Program-made: the position numbers and the translations under genes | Assembly (NCBI GenBank): GCA_903859155.1 | Contig: CAIOLO010000044.1 | Span: 1 to 64,000 of the forward strand | From: an uncultured beta proteobacterium | Lineage (GTDB): Bacteria > Pseudomonadota > Gammaproteobacteria > Burkholderiales > SG8-39 | Length of the DNA stretch: 64,000 nt | Direction of reading: 5' to 3' | In this document: positions 26,926 to 35,263 of the stretch, in pieces | Position numbering within the stretch: the stretch's first letter is position 1 | Layout: every line of letters begins with the position of its first letter | The notes under the pieces: generated by a model | What the model was told of the DNA's origin: nothing | What the model saw: the letters and a program-made list of their open reading frames with translations, nothing else | Database searches by the model: none

Positions 26926-28053
26926 TTAGCTGGCCGGCTTCCCAGCGGACAAATCGTCGGGCGGATAGTCGACGCCCTTCATCCTCCCGAAACCGAACAC
27001 GTCGATCTTGTTCGGACCAAACTGGCTCGCTACCAGAATCAGGTATTCGACATTGAATCGGGGATCCGCGGAACGGCGGAAAAACTCGACATTATCGTAG
27101 TCGATGGTCACACCTGCCGGGAGATTGAGTCCCTCGAGTTTGTCCCCGGGCTGACCGAAGAACAACAGGAGTTTCCCGCCGTTGTCGAACACCTGGACGT
27201 TCTCAAAGGCCGCATCGCCGACGTACATGCGACCCAGGCGATCCAGCGCGATTCCCTTGGGCCGCGCGAAAGTGCCCGGTTCGTTGCCGACCTCTCCGTA
27301 GACGCGAACCGATTTGCCATCGGCAGTGAATCGTTGCACGCGGTAATTGCTGGTCTCAACCACGTACACATCGCCCTCAGGGCCGATGGCAATATTGGTC
27401 GGATGATAAAGTTCCCCTTGCCCGGAACCTGCCTTGCCAAAGCTGAAAAGAAATTTCCCGGTGCGCTTGTCCAGCACCTGTACGCTGTGATGCTGAATAT
27501 CGACGACGTAAAGTCGGTCCGCGGAAATCACCGCATCCACGGGTTTGAACTGTCCGTCGGCACCGAAAGCAGAAACGAAACGGTCGTCACGGTCGTAGAC
27601 GAGGATCTGGTCGCGGCCGGTATCGGTGACATATTTGGTTCCGTCGCGGTCAATTTTTACGTTGATCGGCCGCTTCATCCTGCCGCCCCCGACGCCCGAG
27701 AACAGCGAGTACTTGCGTTTCGCCATATCGAAGACCGCCAATCCCTGCGCGCGGCTATCAGCTACGTAAAGCTTGCCTCCGAACATGGCCAAGCCATACG
27801 GCTGCTGGAGCGCCCCCAGGTTAGTCTCGTCGCCAAGTACAAACTTCGCGAGACCCTCGCTTGGCGGGCTGATATCGCGCTCGCTGGCGATAGTCGCCAA
27901 ATGCTGGATTCGCGGCGCATTGGGCAGCGACGGATAAAAAACTGCTTCCGGGGCCTGGGCGACCTGGTTCGGAGCGGCCGCGCAACCGGCCAGCGCTAAA
28001 ACAATCAGCAGCGCGAGGCCGCGCTCGAACATTCCAATTTGGCATTGTTTCAT
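26926..28053 (-). CDS. NHL-repeat beta-propeller lipoprotein (second copy)
   Basis: A 375-residue lipoprotein with a signal ending LALAGC (Cys24), followed by an NHL-type propeller. Blades include YVADSRAQGLAVFD, YVTDTGRDQILVYD, YVVDIQHHSVQVLD, YVVETSNYRVQRF and YVGDAAFENVQVFD. The C-terminal 60 residues form an extra segment ending in FGFGRMKGVDYPP. It is related to, but diverged from, the propeller encoded on the other side of the barrel gene, so the two are not a recent duplication. The start at 28053 is preferred because a GAGAG stretch precedes it; an ATG five codons upstream is also possible. Confidence 0.85.
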   Translation of the reverse strand: MKQCQIGMFERGLALLIVLALAGCAAAPNQVAQAPEAVFYPSLPNAPRIQHLATIASERDISPPSEGLAKFVLGDETNLGALQQPYGLAMFGGKLYVADSRAQGLAVFDMAKRKYSLFSGVGGGRMKRPINVKIDRDGTKYVTDTGRDQILVYDRDDRFVSAFGADGQFKPVDAVISADRLYVVDIQHHSVQVLDKRTGKFLFSFGKAGSGQGELYHPTNIAIGPEGDVYVVETSNYRVQRFTADGKSVRVYGEVGNEPGTFARPKGIALDRLGRMYVGDAAFENVQVFDNGGKLLLFFGQPGDKLEGLNLPAGVTIDYDNVEFFRRSADPRFNVEYLILVASQFGPNKIDVFGFGRMKGVDYPPDDLSAGKPAS

Positions 28054-28227
28054 GGTTTTTGCTCTCATCACATAAGACGGGAAAATCGGCTACAGCCAGT
28101 GCGCGCACCAACCGCACACGCCGCAACGCGCGACGAGGGCGTTAGCTGAGTGACTTCATTTTTTTGGCGCGCGGGCCAATACCCCTTGGTATCAAGAGCG
28201 GCACCAATCTCGCCCACTGGTAAGACT

Positions 28228-28252
28228 TGCTCCGGCGCGATGCGCCGGAGCA
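28228..28252. terminator. Hairpin between the tetraheme cytochrome and NHL genes
   Basis: An 11-bp perfect inverted repeat (arms 28228-28238 and 28242-28252, loop gat) with a GC-rich stem. It lies 31 bases past the tetraheme cytochrome stop, in a 229-base gap before the next gene of the same strand. No T tract follows, so it may be a partial terminator or an mRNA-stabilising hairpin giving more tetraheme cytochrome than downstream products. Confidence 0.5.
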
Positions 28253-28282
28253 GGTTTTCGCTTACTGATTGATGCCCTTGCC

Positions 28283-28945
28283 TTACTTGTTGTGGCAGGC
28301 AAGGCAAACCTGGCTGCCGGCCTGCGCAACCTTGAGCAAGCCCGTCGTTCCAACCGTAAACGTGTTGTGCACGTCATGGCAGGAAGAGCACTCGAGTTTG
28401 CCGTTGTAAAGCAAGACCGCGTTAAGGGTGCCGGATTTGATCTGGCTTCCCGAGCCGATGGTGATCATCTTGGTGGCTGGGTCGTGCAAAGATCCATCCG
28501 CAGTGGCCAGCGCGGTGTTGTAGGTAAATCCGATCGGGTGGTCATCGGCCAGCGAGGTACCAATCTTGTTCACGGCACTGATCATCGTCGTCCCAGTGAC
28601 GCCACCAAAACTGTCCACAGCCACCGTGCCGTCATGGCAGGACATGCACAGCTTGGATATCCCACTCGGTTGCCCTGTGGTCGCGTTCATGGTGGCACTG
28701 GCGTACAGGGTGTAGGACTGGGTCGTGTTGTTGTGGCTCCACAGAGGCGCATCTGTCACGCTGGTATCGGATTTGTGCGGTGTGTGGCAAGCAACGCAGA
28801 TCCGTCCGCCGGACCAGGATGATCCGGTGAAATCGTGGGCTGACCCGGCTATTGTGCCCGCCTTGGCAGGAAGCGCTGCGACCAGCAGCAACGCACACCC
28901 GGCCATTAGTTGAGCCACCAATTTACCCATAACTCTTCGCTTCAT
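28283..28945 (-). CDS. Exported tetraheme c-type cytochrome (doubled-CXXCH type)
   Basis: A 220-residue cytochrome with a basic signal peptide cleaved after PAKA (about residue 29). Four CXXCH sites are visible: CVACH, CMSCH, CSSCH and CLACH. Sequence order and spacing match the first four sites of the 12-heme cytochrome downstream, including the shared LCxSCHDGT and DDHPIxFxY segments, so the two share ancestry. A clear AAGGGG precedes the ATG at 28945. It is the first gene of the minus-strand cytochrome arm and has a near-consensus promoter 138 bases upstream. The likely role is a periplasmic electron shuttle feeding the outer-membrane components. Confidence 0.88.
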   Translation of the reverse strand: MKRRVMGKLVAQLMAGCALLLVAALPAKAGTIAGSAHDFTGSSWSGGRICVACHTPHKSDTSVTDAPLWSHNNTTQSYTLYASATMNATTGQPSGISKLCMSCHDGTVAVDSFGGVTGTTMISAVNKIGTSLADDHPIGFTYNTALATADGSLHDPATKMITIGSGSQIKSGTLNAVLLYNGKLECSSCHDVHNTFTVGTTGLLKVAQAGSQVCLACHNK

Positions 28946-29064
28946 GATGCACCCCTTTTTCAGTTGTAATACAAACGTTGAGCCATTTTGCTGCAGAGCA
29001 GCATGCCTGTCCGGTATGCCGGCAGTGCACCACCCCTCGTGAATGGCAGGTCGTCCCACAAAAG

Positions 29065-29111
29065 TTATGACAACGGAATGGATTTATAATGACATTGTCA
29101 TAAATTGTCAA
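29065..29111 (-). promoter_or_regulatory. Promoter with in-spacer palindrome, upstream of tetraheme cytochrome
   Basis: Read on the minus strand, TTGACA (29111-29106) and TATAAA (29088-29083) are separated by exactly 17 bases, a near-consensus sigma-70 promoter facing the tetraheme cytochrome gene. The palindrome ATGACA-T-TGTCAT (plus strand, 29089-29101) fills most of the spacer. The octamer TTATGACA occurs here in two orientations (29065-29072, and reversed at 29096-29103), about three helical turns apart. A DNA-binding protein here would control the promoter directly; the adjacent OmpR-type regulator is a candidate. Confidence 0.7.
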
Positions 29112-29366
29112 CTCAAATCCAGCGAATCAGTGTGATTTTTTCCACAGAGATGGAATAAAACAAAAATAACCTGATTTACTTGAATTTTTTCTCATGTTGA
29201 GGTTATCGCCAAGACCTCTGACGATCACTGCGGATTGAACCCTAACATGTCAACGGCTATAGACAGCGTGAAGGATTTCACTTTTTGTCGACAATTTATG
29301 ACACCGGGATATGCCATCAAGATGTAATTCTTGGCCCCTGGTGAACACGTGATCAAGCTTTTAGCC

Positions 29367-29397
29367 AACAAATATGCTGCTTTGCAGCATATTTGTT
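29367..29397. repeat. 14-bp perfect inverted repeat downstream of the histidine kinase gene
   Basis: Arms at 29367-29380 and 29384-29397 with a ttt loop; the stem is AT-rich around a gctgc core. It lies 150 bases past the kinase stop on the transcribed strand. It may terminate the two-component transcript, although no T tract follows on that strand, or it may be a protein-binding palindrome. Confidence 0.6.
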
Positions 29398-29547
29398 TAT
29401 AGCTCGCGCAAACCACCCCTAATTCGATGGAATCGGTTGCTTATCGGAGACAAATATAGAGCCCCAACCTGAAATCAAGCTGAACGCTGACGTCTATTTG
29501 AGACCGGCGGTTGACGATCTGGCCGGGAAGGGCGAAAGGGGACGCCG

Positions 29548-30876
29548 CTAAATGGCGGGAAAGGTAACCGCCACGTCAAAGCCCCCCAGCGCTGCTGAAC
29601 GCCCGAGGCGCAGATTCGCACCGTAGGAAGAGGCAATACTGCTGGCGATGGCGAGTCCCAGGCCATGACCTTCGGTTTCCTCGTCCAGTCGAACGCCGCG
29701 GCGCGCAATCCTGCTCAGGGCCTCTGGCGAACATCCGGGGCCGTCGTCTTCGACCTCCAGAATCAAACCGTTTTCACTGCGCACCGAAACCAGGACACGA
29801 CTGCCGGCCCACTTGCAGGCGTTATCGAGCAGGTTGCCGCACAATTCGAAAAAATCCTCGCGCTCGCCGTGAAACTGGATTCCGGCATCCAGGCGACAGT
29901 CGATGTCGAGTTTTCGGTTGCGATATAGATTGCGCAAGGTTCCGACAAGCGATTCAATTTCCATGGGGAGATCGAGGGGCGCACTGGATGCCCGCCCCCC
30001 CGCGACACGGGCGCGCCTGAGTTCACTGTCGATGCGACTGCGCAGAATTTCCAGTTGCTCCGCCATTTGCCGCGCCAGTACGGGATGGCCCTGCACATGT
30101 TCATCGCCCGCCATGTGCGTCATCACCGTAAGCGGCGCCTTCAGCGCGTGCGCGAGGTTTCCGAGTGAATCGCGCGAACGTTGCAGCCGTTGCGTGAGCA
30201 AGGCCAGCAGCCGATTGACTTCGCGCACCAGCGGCAGCACTTCGGCCGGCACGCGCTCACCGAGTTGCGCGATTTCGCCGCGTTCTAGACGGCCAACATC
30301 GGCCTGCACGCGGCGCAACGGCGCGAGCGTCAGGCGCACGATGCCCGCCTGCAGCACGACGAGCAGCAAAAACATGATGACTGACACCTCGGTATAGCGC
30401 GTCATCAGCTGGTCAAACCTGGTCTGCATCGGCCTCATGTTGACAGCGACCGCAATCGTGATCTTCTTGCCCTGCATGCGATAGCCGGCCTCGCTCAGCA
30501 GCAGCGCCTGCTCCTTCGGACCGGCGACATGCTCGACCCGGCGCTGATCGCTTTCGAGCGCTGCCATTGCCAGTGGTTGCCCGACCAGTGATGGCGAGCG
30601 CAGCACGACCCTGCCATCGAGCAGAATCTGGTAGTACCTGCCCGAATACGGTGTCAGGAACACCGGGTCGAAGTGGGCGAGGGCGAGGGTCAACTCTCCA
30701 TTGGGGAGCACATTCAGTGCGCTGAACAACTCGTCGGCTTCCTGAGACAACTCTGCAGCGATGTATTCGTTCATCACCGACTCAATGGCAGCCCGGACGA
30801 TCGACCATTGCACGCCGTACACCGCGGCAAGACTCAACACCAGGCCGAAGACCAGCGGCGCAAGCAGCGAGCGCAT
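29548..30876 (-). CDS. Two-component sensor histidine kinase
   Basis: A 442-residue inner-membrane kinase. Two membrane helices (about residues 5-27 and 164-184) bracket a periplasmic sensor of about 135 residues. A HAMP-like linker and the phosphoacceptor H-box with His243 (LGNLAHALKAPL) follow. The ATPase domain has N-box LCGNLLDNACKW, EVEDDGPG and GHGLGLAI. Architecture resembles PhoQ/QseC-type kinases. It shares one base with the response regulator gene (TGATG), so the pair is coupled. It sits between two divergent electron-transfer gene arms and may sense a redox or metal cue, which is inference from position. Confidence 0.9.
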   Translation of the reverse strand: MRSLLAPLVFGLVLSLAAVYGVQWSIVRAAIESVMNEYIAAELSQEADELFSALNVLPNGELTLALAHFDPVFLTPYSGRYYQILLDGRVVLRSPSLVGQPLAMAALESDQRRVEHVAGPKEQALLLSEAGYRMQGKKITIAVAVNMRPMQTRFDQLMTRYTEVSVIMFLLLVVLQAGIVRLTLAPLRRVQADVGRLERGEIAQLGERVPAEVLPLVREVNRLLALLTQRLQRSRDSLGNLAHALKAPLTVMTHMAGDEHVQGHPVLARQMAEQLEILRSRIDSELRRARVAGGRASSAPLDLPMEIESLVGTLRNLYRNRKLDIDCRLDAGIQFHGEREDFFELCGNLLDNACKWAGSRVLVSVRSENGLILEVEDDGPGCSPEALSRIARRGVRLDEETEGHGLGLAIASSIASSYGANLRLGRSAALGGFDVAVTFPAI

Positions 30877-31538
30877 CAGCGTGACGCTCCGAACACATAT
30901 CCCTGGCCGCGCCGGGTGGTGATGCGGGACGAGCCCAGTTTGTTACGCAGATGGTTGACATAGACCTCGATGACGTTGCTGTCCCGATCCGAGTCATTGT
31001 CGTAAATATGCTCGGCAAGGTGCGCCTTCGAGAGCACCTGGCCCGGGTGCAGCATGAAATAGCGCAACAGCCGGAATTCGATTCCGGACAGTCCGATCAC
31101 CCGCTCGCCGCAGAGGACAGTTTGGCGCATCTCATCGAGCGTCAATCCCTCGGCCGTCACGCCCCCGCTTGACTGGGAATGAGTGCGACGAATCAGCGCG
31201 CCTAGACGGGCACACAACTCTTCGGCATGAAACGGTTTGGAAAGATAGTCGTCCGCGCCGGTGTTAAAGCCATCCACTTTTTCATGCCATGCGTCGCGCG
31301 CCGTGAGAATGAGGACGGGGACGGTATTGGCCCGGTTGCGCCAGCTCTTGAGCACCTCCAGACCGGAGCGTTGCGGAAGACCGAGGTCGAGTATCACCGC
31401 GTCGTAGGGCCACTCCGTGCCGAGGTGTTCCGCGTCGACCCCGTTATGCGCGACATCCACGGCATAACCCCTGCGACTCAGGTCGTCCTTGAGGCGCAAA
31501 CAGAGCAGGGGGTCATCCTCTGCGAGCAGAATTTTCAA
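30876..31538 (-). CDS. OmpR-family response regulator
   Basis: A 220-residue regulator: receiver domain with acidic pocket EDD (7-9), phosphoacceptor Asp51 and the conserved Thr and Lys regions (LILTAR, LSKPF), then a winged-helix DNA-binding domain. The latter shows GLSGIEFRLLRYFMLHPGQVLSKAHL and VYVNHLRNKLG. It is made with the histidine kinase encoded immediately after it. Likely targets are the flanking cytochrome promoters, where repeated TTATGACA sequences occur, but binding is unproven. Confidence 0.92.
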   Translation of the reverse strand: MKILLAEDDPLLCLRLKDDLSRRGYAVDVAHNGVDAEHLGTEWPYDAVILDLGLPQRSGLEVLKSWRNRANTVPVLILTARDAWHEKVDGFNTGADDYLSKPFHAEELCARLGALIRRTHSQSSGGVTAEGLTLDEMRQTVLCGERVIGLSGIEFRLLRYFMLHPGQVLSKAHLAEHIYDNDSDRDSNVIEVYVNHLRNKLGSSRITTRRGQGYVFGASR

Positions 31539-32251
31539 CGCTGGTCCTCAAGCAGTCAGTTAATGAAGTAATCGCTGACCTGACGCCATTCAACTCGAAA
31601 GCGCTCATGCCGTTACTTTCAGCACCTTTTACCCTACTGCTCCCGCCAACATGTGAATCGGCATCGACGTCTTTATCGGCGCAGCAACTGAAGGTCGCTT
31701 GCAACCTGACGATGCAGGATATTTCCTCTTTGACGCCATAAAATACGGCCACTTCATTTCACGCGTGGCCGCATGCAATCCGAATTGCCATATTGCAAAA
31801 TTCACATTTCCATGTGATGTCAATAGCCCCGCTTCTACGAGAAAATTCCATGGATATGTTAAGGTTTTATAACGGCAAGGTCGTCGCTTGTCAATTTAAG
31901 CTTCAGGACAAGCATGCTTTGATTGCCGACCTTCATCAAATATCTACCAACCATATGATTCATATATTTTTTTAAGATAAATTGCCAATCTTCGTTGACA
32001 CACTGACGGATGGCAGCCTTGCAAGTGTGAAGAATTGCACCTTCGGTGCAAACTATTAGGACGTTGGCATAATGCTTGGAGATACCATTGGACCCATCCG
32101 GAGTCATTCATGGGATCCCCGTCGAAAAGAATGTTGCAGACCAGCAGCATAGGGAAGAACCCTGGAGCCTGTTTTCGGGAAGCGCGGGCCGGTTGCGGGA
32201 ATGATCCGTGTACGGATATCTGAAAAACATTTTTTTGGCAAGAGAACGTAA
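31539..32251. other. Divergent intergenic region between regulator and b-type cytochrome genes
   Basis: A 713-base AT-richer stretch with no recognisable gene; the small open frames inside look random. A TTGACA hexamer lies at 31995-32000 and a CATAAT hexamer at 32068-32073 on the plus strand, but neither has a good partner at proper spacing. A 7-bp hairpin with a ttc loop lies at 32035-32051. It should hold the divergent promoters of the two-component genes and the plus-strand cytochrome arm. Confidence 0.5.
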
Positions 32252-33229
32252 ATGACGACGACAGCTGCTGAGGGCCGACTGGCTGGCGATCTGACCGAAA
32301 TAAGCATGGGCACCTCAACGGGACGGGGGCCCGGGGGGCATGTCGGCAAAAATGCGCCACGCAAACCGACCTTTGTCGTGGGAGTTGCCCGGTCCAAGTC
32401 CAATTTCCCCATAGCTGCTGGTGCAGCCAGTCTTGCAGCCCTGGCCTTGCTTACGGCTGTCGCCTGGAGTATGCGGCGTGGCGCGTGGTTCTCGTCAGAC
32501 TCCGGTATCGGCTACGCGCTTGGCATTATCGGCGGCTCCTTGATGCTGGTGCTGCTGCTCTACCCGCTTCGCAAGCGCCTCCGCTTCATGCACGGTTGGG
32601 GTCCTCTCAAATACTGGTTCCAGTTTCATATGCTCGCCGGCGTACTCGGACCCTTGCTGGTGCTTTTGCATTCCACCTTCCGGGTCGGCTCTTTCAATGC
32701 CGGGGTTGCACTGTCGAGCATGCTGCTGGTTGTGGCCAGCGGCCTGGTTGGACGATTCTTCTACCGCAAGATTCACCACGGCCTGTACGGCAGTCAGGCG
32801 ACACTGAAGGAACTGCAGCAGATGCTCCAACAGCAAGTCGAATCGCTGGAGCCCATGTTGCGCTACCTGCCGGCGGTAAAGCAGGAAGTGGATGCCTTCA
32901 TCACGCTCGCCTTCTGCGAACCGGAGGGATGGTACCTGCGCAGCGCGCACTTCATGAGCGTGGGATGGAAGCGCATCCAGGCAAAACAACGTGTGCGGAA
33001 CGCCATTTCAACCTATGTCAACGATAATTCAGGTCACAGCATCGCGTCTCAGACAAATCTCGCCGACTTGTTGAACACGATCGATACCACCTTCCGGGCA
33101 GTGCAGAGGAACATCCAGTTTTCCACTTATGAGCGCCTGTTTTCCCTCTGGCACGTGGTGCACATTCCGTTTTTGTGCATGCTGGTCATCACGGCCGTAA
33201 TCCATGTCGTGGCTGTCCATATCTACTAG
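32252..33229 (+). CDS. Diheme b-type membrane cytochrome (putative)
   Basis: A 325-residue membrane protein with four to five helices and a soluble loop of about 120 residues before the last helix. The His pairs H126/H140 in one helix and H304/H318 in the last helix, each with 13 residues between, are the pattern for two stacked b-hemes; H301 and H323 are extra. A long polar N-terminus (about 50 residues) precedes the first helix. It is the first gene of a plus-strand unit with the 24-heme cytochrome and the Fe-S flavoprotein. It likely passes electrons between the membrane or quinone pool and the periplasmic hemes. No named family was recognised with certainty. Confidence 0.7.
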   Translation: MTTTAAEGRLAGDLTEISMGTSTGRGPGGHVGKNAPRKPTFVVGVARSKSNFPIAAGAASLAALALLTAVAWSMRRGAWFSSDSGIGYALGIIGGSLMLVLLLYPLRKRLRFMHGWGPLKYWFQFHMLAGVLGPLLVLLHSTFRVGSFNAGVALSSMLLVVASGLVGRFFYRKIHHGLYGSQATLKELQQMLQQQVESLEPMLRYLPAVKQEVDAFITLAFCEPEGWYLRSAHFMSVGWKRIQAKQRVRNAISTYVNDNSGHSIASQTNLADLLNTIDTTFRAVQRNIQFSTYERLFSLWHVVHIPFLCMLVITAVIHVVAVHIY

Positions 33230-33292
33230 GGAAGTAGTGAACAAGGGGCCTACGCCCCCTCGTAACGCCCCCAGATCAGAGAAAAACGCTGG

Positions 33293-35263
33293 ATGACTGG
33301 ACTGCGAAAAGGATTTAATCAGCGTTTCCCTGGAAAAGCACCGAACAAGTCTCTCTCCATGGGACGGACTGCGCGTGTTTGCGCCGAAGTGGGGGAACGG
33401 CAAGGGGGCAAGGGCTCCGTTGTTCATTACCTCGCCACATGCATATCCCTGGCCGCGGCCTGCATGTGCGCCGTCCTCCTGTTTGCATGCAGCCGCCCCG
33501 CCCAGGCGCAGAACCTCGAAGCCGCACTGATGCCCGGCGAAGTCATCCGGGGTCATGCCAAATACGAATCCGATTGCAAAAACTGCCACGTGCGACTGGA
33601 TCGCGCCGCGCAACCGCGGGCCTGCGTCAGCTGCCACAAGGAAGTGGGCAATGACATCCGCAGCAAGTCAGGCTATCACGGCCGCATCCCCGAACAGCCG
33701 TGCAGGACCTGCCACACCGATCACAAGGGCAGGGATGCAAAGATCGTGCAACTCGATGAAAAAGCCTTCGATCACGCCTTGACCGATTTCGCGCTGCACG
33801 GAAAACACAAGGGCCCGGCATGCTCGAGCTGCCATCATCCGAACACCAAGTTCAGCGCGGCCCCCAAGGAATGCATCGAGTGCCACCGCAAGGACGACAA
33901 GCACAAGAACACTTTGGGACCGAAATGCCAGAACTGCCACGATGAAGTCGACTGGAAAAAGTCGCGCTTCGATCATTCCAAGACGAAGTTTCCGCTGCTG
34001 CATAGCCATATCGACATCAAGTGCATCAAGTGCCATGCCGATCCGCAGCAGTTCGCCAATACCCCGAAGGATTGTCTTTCGTGCCACCGCAAGGACGACA
34101 CCCACAAGGGGCGCTTCGGCCCGCGTTGTGAGAAGTGCCACGATGAGGCGCGCTGGAAGACGCCGAAATTCAATCATGATCGCGACACCCGCTACCTGCT
34201 GCGCGACCGTCATCGGACCGTCAAATGCGACGCCTGCCACAGCACGCCCGCCTACGAGACAAAAACGCCCAGCAACTGCTCTGCCTGCCATCGCAAGGAC
34301 GACGTGCACAGGAACGCCCTGGGCGAGAAATGCGAGACCTGCCACGCGGAGAAAGGTTGGAAGGAATCACCGGGATTCAACCACGATCGCGACACCCGCT
34401 TCCCGCTGCGGGACAAGCACCGGGACGCCAAGTGCGTCGGCTGCCACAAGGATCCGCGTTTCCGCGAAAAAACGCCCACCGCCTGTTTCGCCTGCCACGA
34501 ACGCGAAGACCGCGACAAGGGGCACAAGGGACGCTATGGCGAAAAGTGCGAGACCTGCCATGGCGCAAAGGCATGGAAGACCGTGATCTTCGTCCATGAT
34601 CGCGACACCCGCTACCTGCTGCGCGGCAAGCATGTGCAGGCAAAATGCGATGCCTGCCACACGGGCGTGCTCTACCGCGACAAAGCCGACAGCCAGTGCT
34701 CGGCCTGCCACACGCGCGATGACAAGCACAAGGGGCAATTGGGTAACCGCTGCGATACCTGCCACAACGAGAAGACCTGGCGCGACACCAGCTTCGATCA
34801 CAATCGCTCCGCCTTCCCGTTGCGCGACAAGCACGCCGGACTGGAATGCAAGCAATGCCACCTCACACCCGAATACAAAAACGCCAAGGTGGCGTGTGTA
34901 TCCTGTCACACCAAGGATGACCGTCACAAGGAGAAGCTGGGGCCGCGCTGCGACCAATGCCACAACGCCCGCGGCTGGAAGATCGTGGATTTCGACCACA
35001 ACCTGCGCTCACAGTTCAAACTCACCGGCAAGCACGTCAAGGTAGCCTGCTTGGCCTGTCACACCCAGCCGGTCCAGGACAAACTGGTGCTACGCTCCGA
35101 CTGCGCGAGCTGCCATCAGAAAACCGACGATGTCCATCTGGGCACTTTGGGCACGCAGTGCGAACGCTGCCACGCGACCGACAACTGGAGACACATCATC
35201 GATCCCAATTATGTACCGGCTCCGCGCACAAACCAGCCGTCCAAGGCAAACCGCGCTCGATGA
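33293..35263 (+). CDS. Periplasmic multiheme c-type cytochrome with 24 CXXCH motifs
   Basis: A protein of up to 656 residues with 24 CXXCH heme sites. After three N-terminal sites (CKNCH, CVSCH, CRTCH) come seven triheme units of about 68-69 residues. Each has the layout CxxCH, about 13 residues, CxxCHxKDDxHK, CxxCH, a Trp, then FDH or FNHDRDTR and a basic stretch. Non-heme histidines in these linkers can be distal ligands. Export is indicated by a hydrophobic segment ending FACSRPAQAQ. The true start is uncertain: 33293 gives a long 70-residue leader, while an ATG at 33359 or a GTG at 33389 would shorten it. Its stop overlaps the flavoprotein start by four bases. The elongated repeat suggests a heme wire across the periplasm, which is inference. 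Confidence 0.85.
   Translation: MTGLRKGFNQRFPGKAPNKSLSMGRTARVCAEVGERQGGKGSVVHYLATCISLAAACMCAVLLFACSRPAQAQNLEAALMPGEVIRGHAKYESDCKNCHVRLDRAAQPRACVSCHKEVGNDIRSKSGYHGRIPEQPCRTCHTDHKGRDAKIVQLDEKAFDHALTDFALHGKHKGPACSSCHHPNTKFSAAPKECIECHRKDDKHKNTLGPKCQNCHDEVDWKKSRFDHSKTKFPLLHSHIDIKCIKCHADPQQFANTPKDCLSCHRKDDTHKGRFGPRCEKCHDEARWKTPKFNHDRDTRYLLRDRHRTVKCDACHSTPAYETKTPSNCSACHRKDDVHRNALGEKCETCHAEKGWKESPGFNHDRDTRFPLRDKHRDAKCVGCHKDPRFREKTPTACFACHEREDRDKGHKGRYGEKCETCHGAKAWKTVIFVHDRDTRYLLRGKHVQAKCDACHTGVLYRDKADSQCSACHTRDDKHKGQLGNRCDTCHNEKTWRDTSFDHNRSAFPLRDKHAGLECKQCHLTPEYKNAKVACVSCHTKDDRHKEKLGPRCDQCHNARGWKIVDFDHNLRSQFKLTGKHVKVACLACHTQPVQDKLVLRSDCASCHQKTDDVHLGTLGTQCERCHATDNWRHIIDPNYVPAPRTNQPSKANRAR
33821..35172 (+). 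repeat. Seven tandem triheme-encoding units
   Basis: Protein-level repeats with a period of about 68-69 residues (roughly 205 bases). DNA similarity persists in places: 34175-34205 and 34595-34625 are identical over 31 bases and lie 420 bases apart, two repeat units. This suggests growth by unit duplication with later divergence. Confidence 0.8.

Larger units (their letters stand above)
28946..29547. other. AT-rich regulatory gap upstream of the cytochrome arm
   Basis: A 602-base stretch without a convincing gene and clearly richer in A and T than its surroundings. It contains the promoter and palindrome at 29065-29111, a third TTATGACA copy at 29296-29303 and a 14-bp hairpin at 29367-29397. 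Short open frames here have no recognisable product. Confidence 0.6.

Noticed and set aside
31793-31975. 60-codon plus-strand frame in the AT-rich gap before the b-type cytochrome gene
   Set aside because: No ribosome site or motif; its composition fits random AT-rich DNA.
33821-35172. Regularly spaced repeats resembling a CRISPR array
   Set aside because: The period is about 205 bases, repeats are diverged and in frame, and they encode heme-binding units.
34957-35260. N-terminal extension of the Fe-S flavoprotein inside the 24-heme cytochrome gene
   Set aside because: It would overlap about 300 bases of a clear cytochrome; the ATGA overlap start at 35260 gives a normal membrane anchor.
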